Source: Marchantia polymorpha subsp. ruderalis
Taxonomy: Eukaryota > Streptophyta > Marchantiopsida > Marchantiales > Marchantiaceae
DNA length: 64,000 nucleotides
Direction of reading: 5' to 3'
Assembly (NCBI GenBank): GCA_037833965.1
Contig: AP031351.1
Span: 12,501 to 76,500, forward strand
Made by a program: the position numbers and the translations under genes. The notes beneath the pieces were generated by a model. The model worked only from the letters and a program-made list of their open reading frames with translations, made no database searches and was not told the origin of the DNA. The number at the start of each line of letters is the position of its first letter. Positions within the stretch are counted from its first letter, which is position 1. This document shows positions 1 through 10,680 of the stretch, one piece after another.

Positions 1-1055
1 GCCAGAAGGAGCATCGGGAGTCGGGCGTCCGGACTGGCTCCTCCAACTGGAGTTCAATCCGGACGGCCGACGCCTGCGTTCCGACGGACACGTACCGCGG
101 GAAGGCGGCGACCCGACGAGCCAGAGCATATCCTGACCCGGTGAATTCGCGACGGTTTGACGATGCAGGAACCGGCTCGCGGGGTTTTCACCTAGGATTT
201 CTCCGAAGGCTCGACGAGTCGTCGTCTTCGCCGAGGAGGCACCCCGGGAAAGACCCGACCCGAAGGTCGGACCCGTCCCGAGGCGCCCCCATCGTCATAG
301 ATGGGGTGTACAGCATGCCTCTCACCTCAAGTCACAACCCTTAGTTCGGGCTGAGCGCTCCCACGTTCTCACGTTCCCGCCTACTCGGGCGCCCCTTTCG
401 GGGCCTTCCGATCCAGCAACCACTCGAGGCCACGAGGGAACATGCCATGGCACCCCGGCTTCGCCCCAGCACCTCGCGGCGCCGAAACTAGCAAGATGTC
501 ACAACGTGTGCCCCCATGGCGCCGTCATGGGACCCCTCCCGACGGTCCGCTGCACGGCTTGCGCCGCTCGCAGACCACCGTGGGAGTCCCGAAACACACA
601 GCGTGCGTCTCGGTCTATGCAACATTCGTGTATGGACACAAGCCCCCGTCAGATCTGAGGACGTGCGGTCGCCCGCCCGCCCCGCAACCCGTTGAGAACC
701 TTCGACGCGTCCGCGGCACGCCCCCTCACCACCTGGAAGGGCTGGCGGTTCCCCGTCCCTCGGCACGGTTCGAGCCTGATGGATGCGCGTCCGCGCCCAA
801 GCTCCGGTACCTCGGTATCCCTCGGCACGGTTCGAGCCTGATGGATGCGCGTTCGCGCCCAAGCTCCGGTACCTCGGGTAGGTTCACCTTGGGTTTGCAC
901 CGCGACTTGCGCCGCCGGTACTACCACTCAACGTTCGCCTGCACCATCGAGACTGGGCAGTTCCCCAACAGCGGTGGGCCCGTAGACCCCCTTACCGTGG
1001 GTTCTCACCAGATGTTTGACGTCGGTTGATTTGTGTGGCACTCTGAGAGGGCATC
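1..1055 (-). other. GC-rich rDNA spacer, probable 5' external transcribed spacer
   Basis: This GC-rich stretch lies immediately downstream, on the minus strand, of a Pol I promoter-like block. It has no convincing protein-coding frame, and the open frames seen in it follow from its high GC. By position it would be the start of the 45S precursor, with 18S beyond the left edge of the window. The conserved 18S 5' end is not visible here, so this is inferred from context only. Confidence 0.45.
757..880. repeat. Tandem duplication of a ~62 bp unit in the spacer
   Basis: Two adjacent units of about 62 bp (757-818 and 819-880) are nearly identical. Both run from CCCTCGGCACGGTTCGAG through to GCTCCGGTACCTCGG. 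Short tandem units of this kind are typical of plant rDNA spacers. Confidence 0.85.
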
Positions 1056-1140
1056 ACTACCCCCTCATATATACTTCTGGGACTCGCTTGACCCGCCCTA
1101 CTCTTTGGTCCGCGAAAATTATACTGGTAGCCGTTTTTTT
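1056..1140 (-). promoter_or_regulatory. Pol I promoter-like block, gene-proximal copy
   Basis: Read on the minus strand, the block contains AGTATATATGAGGGGGTAG. This fits the plant rRNA Pol I core promoter pattern, TATATA followed by a run of G, with initiation expected within that motif near 1068. The block is about 85 bp long and recurs at 1733-1817. Sequence downstream of it on this strand is GC-rich spacer. Function is inferred from the motif, the duplication and the rDNA context. Confidence 0.55.
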
Positions 1141-1732
1141 CCTGTCTGCGGCTAAGTAAATGAACCACAGCTGAGACACGCGTTCGAGACATCCGGCTCG
1201 CGCCCGACAGGAATCGAGACACCGGAGACGCGTCGCGCTCGGGACATCGGAGACACGCGGTCGGGACATCCCACTCACGCCCGACAGGACGGAGACAGCG
1301 TGAGACACGTGATCCTTACATCCGACCGGCGCCCCACATCTAAACCCTAAACTGAACTGACACCCGACTTGCGTCCGACCTGGCCGCGTACTCGCACGGC
1401 GGTCCACAAAGGCACGGTCAACCGCATCCCTGTTGACCTCTCGAGGTCTGGCCCCCTAGGACTTAGGGTTTAGAGACACGTGGGCGGAACCTCCCGACAC
1501 CTTGGAGACACGCTGTCGGAACCTCGTTACTCGCGCCGCGATTGCGCCCGTGGGGACGGTCTGCAGTCCGTCAACGGGTACCGCACGGTCGACCGGTTCC
1601 CCGTCCGTGCACCGTCTACGGTCGGAAAGGGTGCTCGGGAGCCAGGCGCACGGACGCCTAGTCCAAACGTGGGATGGCCACGCCGCTAAGCGAGAAGAGG
1701 CGCTAATTGGCGCAAAGCTCACCTCAGCCACG

Positions 1733-1817
1733 CATCTACTCCTTATATATACTTCTGGAACTCGCTTGACCCGCCCTCCTCTTTGGGCCGCGAAAATTAT
1801 ACTGGTAGCCGTTTTTT
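1733..1817 (-). promoter_or_regulatory. Pol I promoter-like block, upstream (spacer promoter) copy
   Basis: This is a near-identical direct copy of the 1056-1140 block, about 680 bp upstream on the minus strand. It contains TATATATAAGGAGTAG and the shared upstream part ending in the same A/T-rich tract. Duplicated promoters in the intergenic spacer are common in plant and animal rDNA. The G run after TATATA is shorter here than in the proximal copy. Confidence 0.5.
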
Positions 1818-2079
1818 TCTTGAAAAAACTAAGTGTTGGAAAAACACTACAAACGTCATAACTTCCTGCTCCAAAGAGCAAATCATCCAATTTTTGGTCT
1901 TGACGCTCAAAGTCGACGAGGCGCACAGTCGGATATATTTCTTTCCGCATTCCTCAACGGAATACGAACTTCACTGCCAAAACCCGACCCCAAACCTAGG
2001 AATGCGCCCAATGTGCAAAGACTAATGCAATAACTTACAGACAGCACATTGAACTGCATTTTTTGTTACGGCGTAGAGT

Positions 2080-3015
2080 CATCCTTGGCTGTACCCATCC
2101 GCGAGCCGAATTTTGTGGCAAACGGAGACGAAACGATCTGACGCTGTCTCGTGGGTGACCTAAACTGAGGCGCCTGAACTCCGAATGTCTCGAACATTGA
2201 GAGTTACGTTCGACATAACTTTCTAACCGCAGGAGTAAATGGACTGATTCTTTTTACGGTCTCTTGGATCCACCATGCTTTCATCACCTGTTGAATTTCG
2301 TGAAGTACGGACCCGAAACGCCAACACAGTGTTCCGATGCTGTCTCGTGGGTGAGTCAACCGGGACACCTGAGTTCCGGATGTCTCGGACATCGAGGATG
2401 AGATTGGGCATAACTTTGCCACCTCAGATCCGAATGGATTGATTCTTTCACCCGTCGTTTAAATCTGCCGGCTTCTCCTTGCCTACCAAATTTCGTGGAC
2501 TACGGATCTGAAATGAGAACACGCTGTCCCGACACCGGGGAACAATGTTCCGACATTGGGGAACAACGCACGTTATCCTGGCGCCAAACACGGGTGCAGA
2601 TCACCCCGAAGGCCATAACTTTTTCATCCGGGCCGGAAATGGGCTGGTTTTTGGTTCGTTCGTTCGTTCTGTCCTGACGATGCGCTTACTCGGATATATT
2701 TGTTTTTGCCTTCCAGACTCGTCTCCGAACATCTCGCCTCTGTAACGAAGAAGGTCTACTAGCGTCCAACTTAGGGCAAGTGCACTCAGATGGCCATAAC
2801 TTCCTACTCCAATCTCCAACTCGAGTGATTCTTCGTCCGAACGTTAGATCTTGAAGAGGAGCTCTCTTTGTATGTACTTCGTCTATTGAGATCCGCAGAT
2901 CGTATTTGGGTTGGGAAATGGTTGGAGTCCTGGTCTAGAGTATATGTGGACAGTTCAAATGAAGTCCCATAACTTCTTTGTCGCGGATCCAAACTTTGTG
3001 ATTCACAAACCAATG
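2080..3015. repeat. Diverged rDNA spacer subrepeats
   Basis: Several imperfect units share a recurring core: CTGTCTCGTGGGTGA, then a 'GTCTCGgACATcGAG' segment, then CATAACTT and a GATTCTT-type end. The first two units start near 2140 and 2340, about 195 bp apart. Later copies near 2500-2640, 2790-2840 and 2960-3005 are shorter. No coding sequence is apparent. Confidence 0.6.
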
Positions 3016-4289
3016 AGCACATGAGAAGATTCTTCCGAAGTTGTTATATTCACTTTACTACATTTCTCGAATAAAGAAAATCATTCATCCATGCACGATT
3101 ATCATTTCCTTAGTGACTTATGGTTCAATTCTATATATTTTGCACAAATTGTTTGAATTTGAGAATTTGAATGCACCCAAAATTGGAAAATGTAATATTA
3201 TAAATTCTAGAATCAATTTTACTAATTTACAGAATATATACAAAAAATTAAAAATTAAAAAAACTTTAAAATTGAAATAAAATCAATAATAATTATGAAA
3301 AGGTTTAAAAAACATCAGAATATAATTTCTAAAATTAAAATATGAATAATAAGATTTATTAGAAAATTTCAAATAAATTCTGAATCTAAAATCTATTTAA
3401 TTCATAGAACACAATATATAAAAATGAGAAAAAATAGAATAAATTATAATCTTAAATTCTAAAAATCATCGTTTAACAATAATAAATTAGAAAAGTAATC
3501 TTTATATATTTGACCTTAATTATACGTATAATAATAATATTTTACGATCTATACATCTTTTCATAGTTTGAAATTTTATTTTGCAATGATAGAGAATCTG
3601 AAAATTCAATTAAAAATAACAATAAATTTGATAAACATGAGTTAAAGACCTCATAATCATTTCTTGTATTATTGAAATATATCAAAGATTTGGAAGAATT
3701 AAAAGTGATGAAGGATTGGAACAATTATTATAATTGTAAGTATTATTCAGATCTAAAATCTGAACCGTTGAAGATTAGTTATAATATGTATTCAACGTGT
3801 GGAATAAATATTAGAAAGATCTAACGGTCCGATTTGATTTTTGAACTTTGCAAAGTTTATAAAATCTAAACTAGTGGAAGAATATATAACAAAGATAAGT
3901 AAGTATCAAAGATATGCAAATAAAGTCATAAGAAATGCACATAAAATCAAATTAAATATGAATTAAAAAATCTTCTATATAATGAAACATGTCTGAAAGC
4001 ATTGGTGACATGTAATTAATGTTATAGATTTTTTTTCTTATATTTTAAAATAGATAGATTATTTTAATCTTATTTTTTATATTTTGATTCAATTTCCATA
4101 AAATTTTCATATTTGAACAAGAATTAAATTATTGATAATATATATGTTGATAATTTGGAAAACAAATTCCAATTTGGAATTATATTTGAAAAAATAAAAA
4201 TGAAAAATGATTTTTTTTTACAAAAAAACCTAAAATGTCATTTAGAGAATGGAAAAAACAATTATAAGAATTTTCCTTGATCACATATT

Positions 4290-4885
4290 AAAGAAAGAAA
4301 ATATTCAAGTACTAATTGGAAAAAAATGAAAACTAGAATTATATAATTCAAATTTAAAGTAGAATAATGACGTTTTTTTGGAAAAATATATTGAAATGAA
4401 AATTGGATAAACTAAAAATTCTTTAAATTACAACAAAAGACAAGGGTATGAAATAAATTTAGAAACCACAAATTGAATATGAGTAGACAATATTTTCAAC
4501 CTAAATAAACCTTGATGCACTCAAAGATAAAAATTGTATATATGAACTATGTCAAAAGTGATATTTAAGATTTATACAGACGTCAGAAGAAATGAAGAAA
4601 ATATTGAAATACTATTTGACAGAAAATGATAACTTGAGGTATATATTTCATACTTAAAATAGAATAATGAAGTTTTTTAGAGAAAAAAATATAAAAATTG
4701 AAATTAAACGATTTGAAAAGTGTATAAATTATAATAAAATATTTAGAGTTGAAAAAAATTTAGAAATCACAGATTGCAAATGAATAGATAATATTTTCAA
4801 TCCATATAAACCTTGATGCACCCTAAGATATATATTGTGGATATAATCGATATAAAAAATAGTTTTTAACATTTGGATGGAAGTC
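4290..4885. repeat. Tandem duplication, ~297 bp AT-rich unit
   Basis: Two consecutive units (about 4290-4590 and 4590-4885) align along their length. Shared anchors are 'AGAATAATGA(C/A)GTTTTTT', 'AATTTAGAAA(C/T)CACA', and 'TAAACCTTGATGCAC'. The units are clearly diverged, so the duplication is not recent. Confidence 0.7.
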
Positions 4886-5342
4886 ACATGTATATAAAAG
4901 TAATTTAGAAACTTGAAATCCGATTTAAATTGATGACTTCTATCTAAAACATAAAAGGCGGCTGGAAATTTGTGCAATTAATAGAAAATTAACCTTTCAT
5001 GAAAAGTATGATCCAAACCGTTGAATCCTTCTAAAATATAGTTTTTAACACGAGGAATAAATTGCAAGATGATCCAACGGTTAGTTTAATACTGGGAGGA
5101 TTAGATGTTTAGAATAGAATCAAATTTGTTATGTTGGGCTTGTTTTCGATATATCTAGTGTTGGAACATGTGTTATATGATGGAGGGGGTATGGGGGAAA
5201 ACAATAATCTAGATTGGAATCTAATCTTATAGGTTGGAACGTTGTTAAATTGAAAAACGGAATTTAGGCCAAAATAATAGATCCAAAAGCATATAGAACA
5301 CTTATATGATAGAGGGAAATAATAATTCTCCAGGGTTGATAT
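4849..5342 (+). repeat. Dispersed repeat family F1, copy 1
   Basis: About 490 bp here matches 14817-15303 in the same orientation. Shared anchors include 'AAAACATAAAAGGCGGCTG', 'GAATAAATTGCAAGATGA' and 'TATATCTAGTGTTGGAACATG'. A related short segment is also visible at about 3763-3835. No open frame is conserved, so this is probably a non-coding repeat or an old element fragment. Confidence 0.8.
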
Positions 5343-5820
5343 TGGAAAAAATTATAGTTAGAGAATATTAGATTAGATTTGAGAATCTGTAAATAATTCA
5401 ATTTGGAATTGGTCTAAAATAAATCTAATAGATGTGTTGGGAGTGGTAGTATCTAATTACCCACAATTGGGAAGATTTGACACTTAGATTTTGAAATTGT
5501 GACGATGAGTGATTTCGAAATAAAAAAGGTAAGGAAAAAAAATACAAATAAAAAAAGTTGTGAAATGATCGTGTAATTATGCTTTGAATAGAGGAAACAA
5601 AAAAAAAAAAAAAAAAAGAAAAAAGAGATGACTTAATTTTTGACTTAAATTTTTTTCGGGAAGGATTCTTGCGGAGAAATAATGTGAAACCTTATCGGAA
5701 GTAAGTAAAATTCGGAGAAGTTGTTAGTTTTATTTTTGATTCGGCTACATGGGGAATTTACGACTTTCTACCAAAGGATAATTTAAAGACTTAGGGATAA
5801 TTATTTTTTTTTGAAAGGTT

Positions 5821-5938
5821 GGATGCGGCACCGGGACTTCCCGGGAGGTCACCCATCCCAGTACTATTCCGGCCCAAGGGCGCTTAACTGCAGAGTTCTG
5901 ATGGGATCTGGTGTAGTAGCCCTGGTATGACCGCATCA
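5821..5938 (-). rRNA. 5S ribosomal RNA gene in the rDNA intergenic spacer
   Basis: The minus strand gives a near-complete 118 nt 5S sequence. It starts TGATGCGGTCATACCAGG, contains the A-box region GTTAAGCGCCCTTGGGC and the C-box region GGATGGGTGACCTCCCGGG, and ends GTGCCGCATCC. The ends pair as expected for 5S stem I, with one mismatch at the first base. The gene lies about 2 kb downstream of the 26S 3' fragment on the same strand, the linked arrangement known from bryophytes. An oddity is that the 3' flank has only TTT and then a run of nine A, not the usual T4+ Pol III terminator. The copy may therefore be inactive or terminate poorly. Confidence 0.92.
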
Positions 5939-6084
5939 CGTCAAGGAAGGAGTTTCCGGTGTACATGAAGAGGGTAAGGTGCGGCCAAAGGTTCCGCCAA
6001 ACCCGTCCGACCAGAAAGGAAGTTTAGGGTTAGGAAAGCCCGTTAGCCAGACAGAACTTGCGCCCAAAACGGTGTTCGGGCGCA

Positions 6085-6765
6085 GATGAGTCAAGACCTT
6101 TTCGGGGCAATGGGCCGAGTTGGGAGGCAGAACTAAACTAAACTAAACTGAACCCTAAACCTAAACCTAAACTAAACCCAGTCAAGACCTTTTCGGGGCA
6201 ATGAACAGAAACTGCGAGTGGGTGCAAATCAGTCAAGACCTTTTCGGGGCAATGAGCCAAAATTGCGACGAGGCGCAAAACAGTCAAGACCTTTAGGCAA
6301 GTGTTTCGGGCGAAAGACAGCGTGAGACACTAAGAGTCTCAATTGCATAGAGGCCCACTTGCGGCCCAAGGAAAAAATAGTCAAGACCTTTTCGGGGCAC
6401 TCAGCCAAAACTGCGACAGGGCGCAAAACAGTCAAGACCTTTTCGGGGCAATGAGCCGAAACTGCGACGGGGCGCAAAACAGTCAAGACCTTTGAGGGAG
6501 TGTTTCGGACGAGAGACAGCGTGAGACACTAAGAGTCGCAGTCACATAGAGGCCCACTTGCGGACCAAGGCAAAAACAATCAAGACCTTTTTCGGGGCAA
6601 TGAGCCAAAATTGCGACCGGGCACAAACCAGTCGACCTTTGGGCGAGTGTTAACCCTAAACCCCAAAACCTTCGAGCGAGAGACAGCGTGAGACGCTAAG
6701 AGTCTCAGTCGCATACAGGCCCACTTGCGGCCCGGGTAAAAAACAGTGAAGACCTTTTCCGGACG
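6085..6765 (-). repeat. rDNA spacer subrepeats with 199 bp higher-order period
   Basis: A 51 bp unit beginning GTCAAGACCTTTTCGGGGCA recurs at 6181, 6232, 6380, 6431 and 6579. It alternates with a 97 bp variant at 6283 and 6482, which carries GACAGCGTGAGACACTAAGA. The 51+51+97 pattern gives a higher-order period of exactly 199 bp (6232 to 6431, 6283 to 6482, 6380 to 6579). The array lies between 26S and 5S. Strand is given by rDNA context. Confidence 0.85.
6126..6181. repeat. Degenerate telomere-like tract in the spacer
   Basis: A run of CTAAA, CCTAAA and CCCTAAAC words resembles the plant telomere repeat CCCTAAA. Shorter pieces occur near 1343, 1462, 6652 and 7211, also within the spacer, and near 22590 and 23687 outside it. 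Confidence 0.6.
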
Positions 6766-6979
6766 AGACAGCCGGTTCCCAAGTGTTTAGAAGCAGCAAC
6801 GAGGCAAGGCAAGGCACCGAAGCTCGCCTAGAGCGGCAGCCCAGCAAGAAGGCAAAAAGAAGGAAGAGGAGGGGGGTGCTAAGGGTCACCCCACCTCGGC
6901 CCAGCCTGCCTTCGTGGGCAGGTAGGTACACACACTTGGGCCTGAAGCTCGGACGGACTTCGGAGAGATTCTTCTGAGT

Positions 6980-7330
6980 GCGCTGTCGGGACCAGGTAGC
7001 CGAGCACTTGGGGAGAGGGAGTGTGTTGGCCGAACACTTGGGCATCCCGCTGTGAGCGAGCATCTTTGAGACAAGCATATGGCTACTGGCAGGGTAGCCG
7101 AGCACTTGGTGAAGATAGAAAAGAATTCCAAGTGGTGGAAGAAGAAAAGCCCAAGGCCGAACACTTGCGCGTTGTACAGAGAGAGTTGCCCCCTTCCACC
7201 CTCTGCAGCTAAACCCTAACCCTAAACCCTGGGGGCCTGAACTTCTATTTACCTTCGACTACTGCCAGGACAAACCAGGTAGCCGAGCACTTGGAAAATA
7301 TTCCAAGTGTGTAGCCCAGCCTGCCGGCCA
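6980..7330. repeat. Dispersed 13 bp spacer motif GCCGAGCACTTGG
   Basis: The motif GTAGCCGAGCACTTGG or its variant GGCCGAACACTTG occurs at least five times at irregular spacing, near 6996, 7030, 7094, 7153 and 7280. It lies in spacer between 26S and 5S. It may be a degraded short-repeat array. Confidence 0.6.
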
Positions 7331-7395
7331 ATGGGCCCATGAAGCGAGAAGAGGTAAGGCTCCAGCGAGTCTCCACTCGCAGGCGATAAGCCGAA
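7325..7395. repeat. ~70 bp segment shared with the hAT remnant at 21.9 kb
   Basis: The sequence from GCCCATGAAGCGAGAAGAGG to the GATAAGCCGAAGA end is almost identical to 21892-21960. In the other copy it lies inside the minus-strand reading frame of a hAT-like remnant. One location must have received the segment from the other or from a common source. Confidence 0.8.
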
Positions 7396-7910
7396 GATCT
7401 GAGGTGCTAAGGCTGACCAGGCCCGCACTCTTTCTTTCCTTCCTTCCTTTCGGATCCTACTACTCCGAAACCTCCAACACTTGTACTCTGCCAGCTCTCA
7501 GCTCTCAGCGACGACATAACAACAAGAGGGGGTAAGACTCACCACGACGGTCTGAACTGGGTCTTCTGCATTGCACCTGTTCCCAAAGGAGAGAGGACTC
7601 ACCAACACATCCCCCCCAACACTCTTAGAAAAAATAAAAATAGGGCCAAGTACACACTCCTCAACTCACCCAAGTATCTCTCCGGAACGAACTAACATAG
7701 GTAAAAGAGAACCGCGAGTCGGCTGAAACGACACCGACTCGGACACCTTCGCCAGAATAGCGAGTGTCTGTGTAGAGAACATCCGGAGACAGCCGGAGAC
7801 AGACCTAGCCGTGCCTCGATCCCTGAGGCCCAATTAGTATAGAAGTTGCGACGGAAAGTGAAGGATCGAAGACATCGAGAGACATAAAGAGAGAGAGAAA
7901 GAACAAATCT

Positions 7911-8309
7911 TTGGGACAGGAGGCTGAATCTCAGCGGATCGTAGCAGCAAGGCTACTCTGCCGCTTACAATACCTCGTCCCATATTTAAGTCGTCTGCAA
8001 AGGATTCATCTCCCCGATCGTTTGGAATTGCGATTCAAAGCACCCGGGCACAGCTTCTTCCGCCGGCCCGGGGAAACTCTCGACACATGCTTCTGGGGAC
8101 GGACGAGCCGCCCCTACCGGTAGTCGGGTGAAAACCGGGGAGGTAGAAAGCGCCGCTTCTAGCATGGATTCTGACTTAGAGGCGTTCAGTCATAATCCTA
8201 CGCATGGTAGCTTCGCGTCACTGGCTTTTCAACCAAACGCAATTACCAATTATGCGAATCAACGGTTCCTCTCGTACTAAGTTGAATTACTATTGCGGCG
8301 CCGAGTCAT

Positions 8310-8364
<55 letters not shown>

Positions 8365-8399
8365 ATTGGTGGGTGAACAATCCAACACTTGGTGAATTC

Positions 8400-8444
<45 letters not shown>

Positions 8445-8467
8445 AACGTCGCTATGAACGCTTGGCT

Positions 8468-8510
<43 letters not shown>

Positions 8511-8580
8511 AGCTTCAAATTCCGAAAGACTAAAGGATCGATAGGCCATGCTTTCACAGTTTGTATTCGTACTGAAAATC
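7911..8580 (-). rRNA. 26S rRNA 3' fragment, truncated
   Basis: The minus strand matches the last ~670 nt of plant 26S rRNA. It runs from GATTTTCAGTACGAATAC through the conserved peptidyl-transferase/sarcin-ricin part (AGTACGAGAGGAACCGTTGA) to the 3' end near 7911. Upstream of 8580 the match stops abruptly, so the gene is truncated to its 3' end. Some normally conserved bases are altered, for instance near 8290-8310. Downstream of the 3' end the minus strand is T/C-rich (TTCTTTCTCTCTCTCTTTATG), typical of 26S termination regions. It is best seen as an orphan or edge-of-array copy rather than a working rRNA gene. Confidence 0.92.
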
Positions 8581-10680
8581 AAAAGGGGCAGGAGATCCCA
8601 AACCCTCAACTCGTTGACCCAAGACCTCATCATCTCCTTATTTTTATGATAGATAAAATTCCACACCTTCGGGTCGATAATAAACTAAAACCTACAACAT
8701 AGAATTTAGTGCCATGCCTATATGTACAAGGCTTCTTATACAGTATAAAACAGGTATCCAAGAAAAATCACGAGTTAAGATCCTAGAACTTGAAAATAGT
8801 TTGTGATGAAGATCTATAATGAGACGTGAAATGTAATTTTTCACAGATTGTTTAGCACGTACATGATAAAATGCATGAGTGAAATATAGGGAAACATAAA
8901 CTTTGACATTAACTGACAGTACATGTTCAAGGGAAAAGATGACAAAGCAACAAACATTTCCCTTGATGTATAAAAAACAGTATACAGAGAAAGAAGAAGT
9001 ATGAAAATGTTGAAGTACACAATGAGATAGCGCAAATTGCATGTAAAGATATGTGAGAAAATTGCAAGAAGAGACTGTAAACTGTACATAAGAAAGCATC
9101 AAGAAAAAAGAAAAAAAAAACTCATTTGAAATGAAGTCTTAGTATGGCTACTTAAGTTACGGACTACACTATTATGTTATAGAAGTCTAGAACTAACTAA
9201 ATCAACTCTAGTATGTTTACTTAGCACAAGTGATACTTGAATGTCATAGACAACAAACCTGACCGGAGAAGGCTGAAACCGACTTCCTCAACAGTCACGC
9301 TCCGGATCAAGCGAATAGTTGGTAGTGGTCCTCCCTGGATCGAGACCTTGAGGAGATATAAGAAGCAGCACGCTTGCTCAGCATCGATTTTGACTCATAG
9401 ACTTAAGGAAAGAATACGATAGCACATCATGGCAAATTAGTTGTTTCATCCAAGATTATAATTATGGTCTCACAGCCAAGGGTGGTACTCAAACCAGAGT
9501 GTCATGTGTATTACTACATATTGTATTTGACCTTATGGATATACTTAAGTGAGCATATCGCACACACACAGTGTGAATCCAGAGCCTAAATCGTCAATAA
9601 AAGTAGACTAGTCATCTATCTATATCATGAACCGAAACAAACATATCTGATATTGTTTTGCTTTGTAAACGAAGATAGTTACGCATGGATAGCAATCAGA
9701 AATCTGCGACCATATTATCACCCTCTACGAACAAAGGTACAACCACATCTCCTTAAACCTGTCTATGGAAGAGCAACAATTCTAGATATAGCAAGAATTA
9801 AATCCTCTACGGCAGCACCAAAATCCATCAGCACCCATCAAAGGGGCGAGGTAGTTGAGTTACAACCAGTCACCAGCGGAGAAAAAGATTTCCGCTCGAA
9901 TTCATGACAGATAACTGCATTTATCAAAGAAAGCTCGGGAGTTTGGTGCTACTTGGCCAAGTTCAAGGCCCTGCTTCCATCCGCCATAATTCTACCTGCA
10001 TGAACAAATTTGTTGCCCTCACAATGTAAATTACCTGACTCAAATAAATTTTTAGAGTCCTTTGGGTTCTCAGAGTACTACAAGGGAGTTCGGGGATGCA
10101 TATGCTGTGGTATAAGCTGTAGATGTCTAATACATTCAGTTTACCAAAATCCGGGTGAACTTTGAGAAAAGATACTCCAAATTCTGATCTTAAATCTCCT
10201 CAACATGTTTGTGTTCATGCCAAGTTCTCTATACGAAGTTTTCCGCTGTACTGCTTGCAGTCTGCTGGATGGTATTGGTAGTCATACTGCTGCTCTACAA
10301 TAGTCAGTGTTTTAACGTGTGTGGGTTGCATAATGTGAAAGAAAACTGAAACTTTTGATCCAGTAAGTCATATCCTAAAGTCGTAGGAACTTAAGAATCA
10401 GGATTTTGCGCAATGTGACGACATTGCACGAAACCCTGACTTCGGCGACTTTCACAACATGCCCCACACGGGCATAAAGATGACGAATCATCAGGGTCCT
10501 CCACTAAACTGTATAAGAATAGTGGTGAAAGGGAATGAAATAAGAAAATTCGTCAATTCAACCGAGTTCAAGGCAGATCCATACCAAGCTGAGGTTTGGC
10601 TCCAAATGTATAACTTTTCTCCTCAAGATTTTTCCCTGCTCTTGCTTTAGTGATTCTTAACAACCTAGTAATCTCCAGCT
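8581..10680. repeat. Composite repeat region R1 adjoining the 26S fragment
   Basis: No gene was recognised here. Two parts recur elsewhere in the same orientation. Bases ~9200-10200 match 28640-30170, and ~9950-10680 match ~16360-17080. Shared anchors are 'AGGAGATATAAGAAGCA', 'TTGTTTTG(C/T)TTTGTAAAC' and 'AAGATGACGAATCATCAGG'. The region retains more C, G and CpG than its copies. Small frames within it are not conserved between copies beyond what DNA similarity explains. Confidence 0.7.

Larger units (their letters stand above)
3040..5740. other. AT-rich interruption of the rDNA spacer, no gene
   Basis: Base composition changes abruptly to strongly AT-rich at about 3040 and returns near 5820. 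The stretch contains tandem and dispersed repeats (listed separately) and a poly(A) run at 5599-5617. Only short, chance reading frames occur. It could be inserted repeat DNA or an AT-rich part of the spacer. Confidence 0.6.

Noticed and set aside
442..1029. Long plus-strand frame of 195 codons in the GC-rich spacer
   Set aside because: It lies in rDNA spacer, spans the tandem 62 bp duplication and has equally long frames on the other strand. This is an effect of GC content.
5821..5938. 5S copy as a retroposed SINE (A-tract after its 3' end)
   Set aside because: The A-tract is suggestive, but no target duplication was found and the position downstream of 26S fits linked 5S rDNA better.
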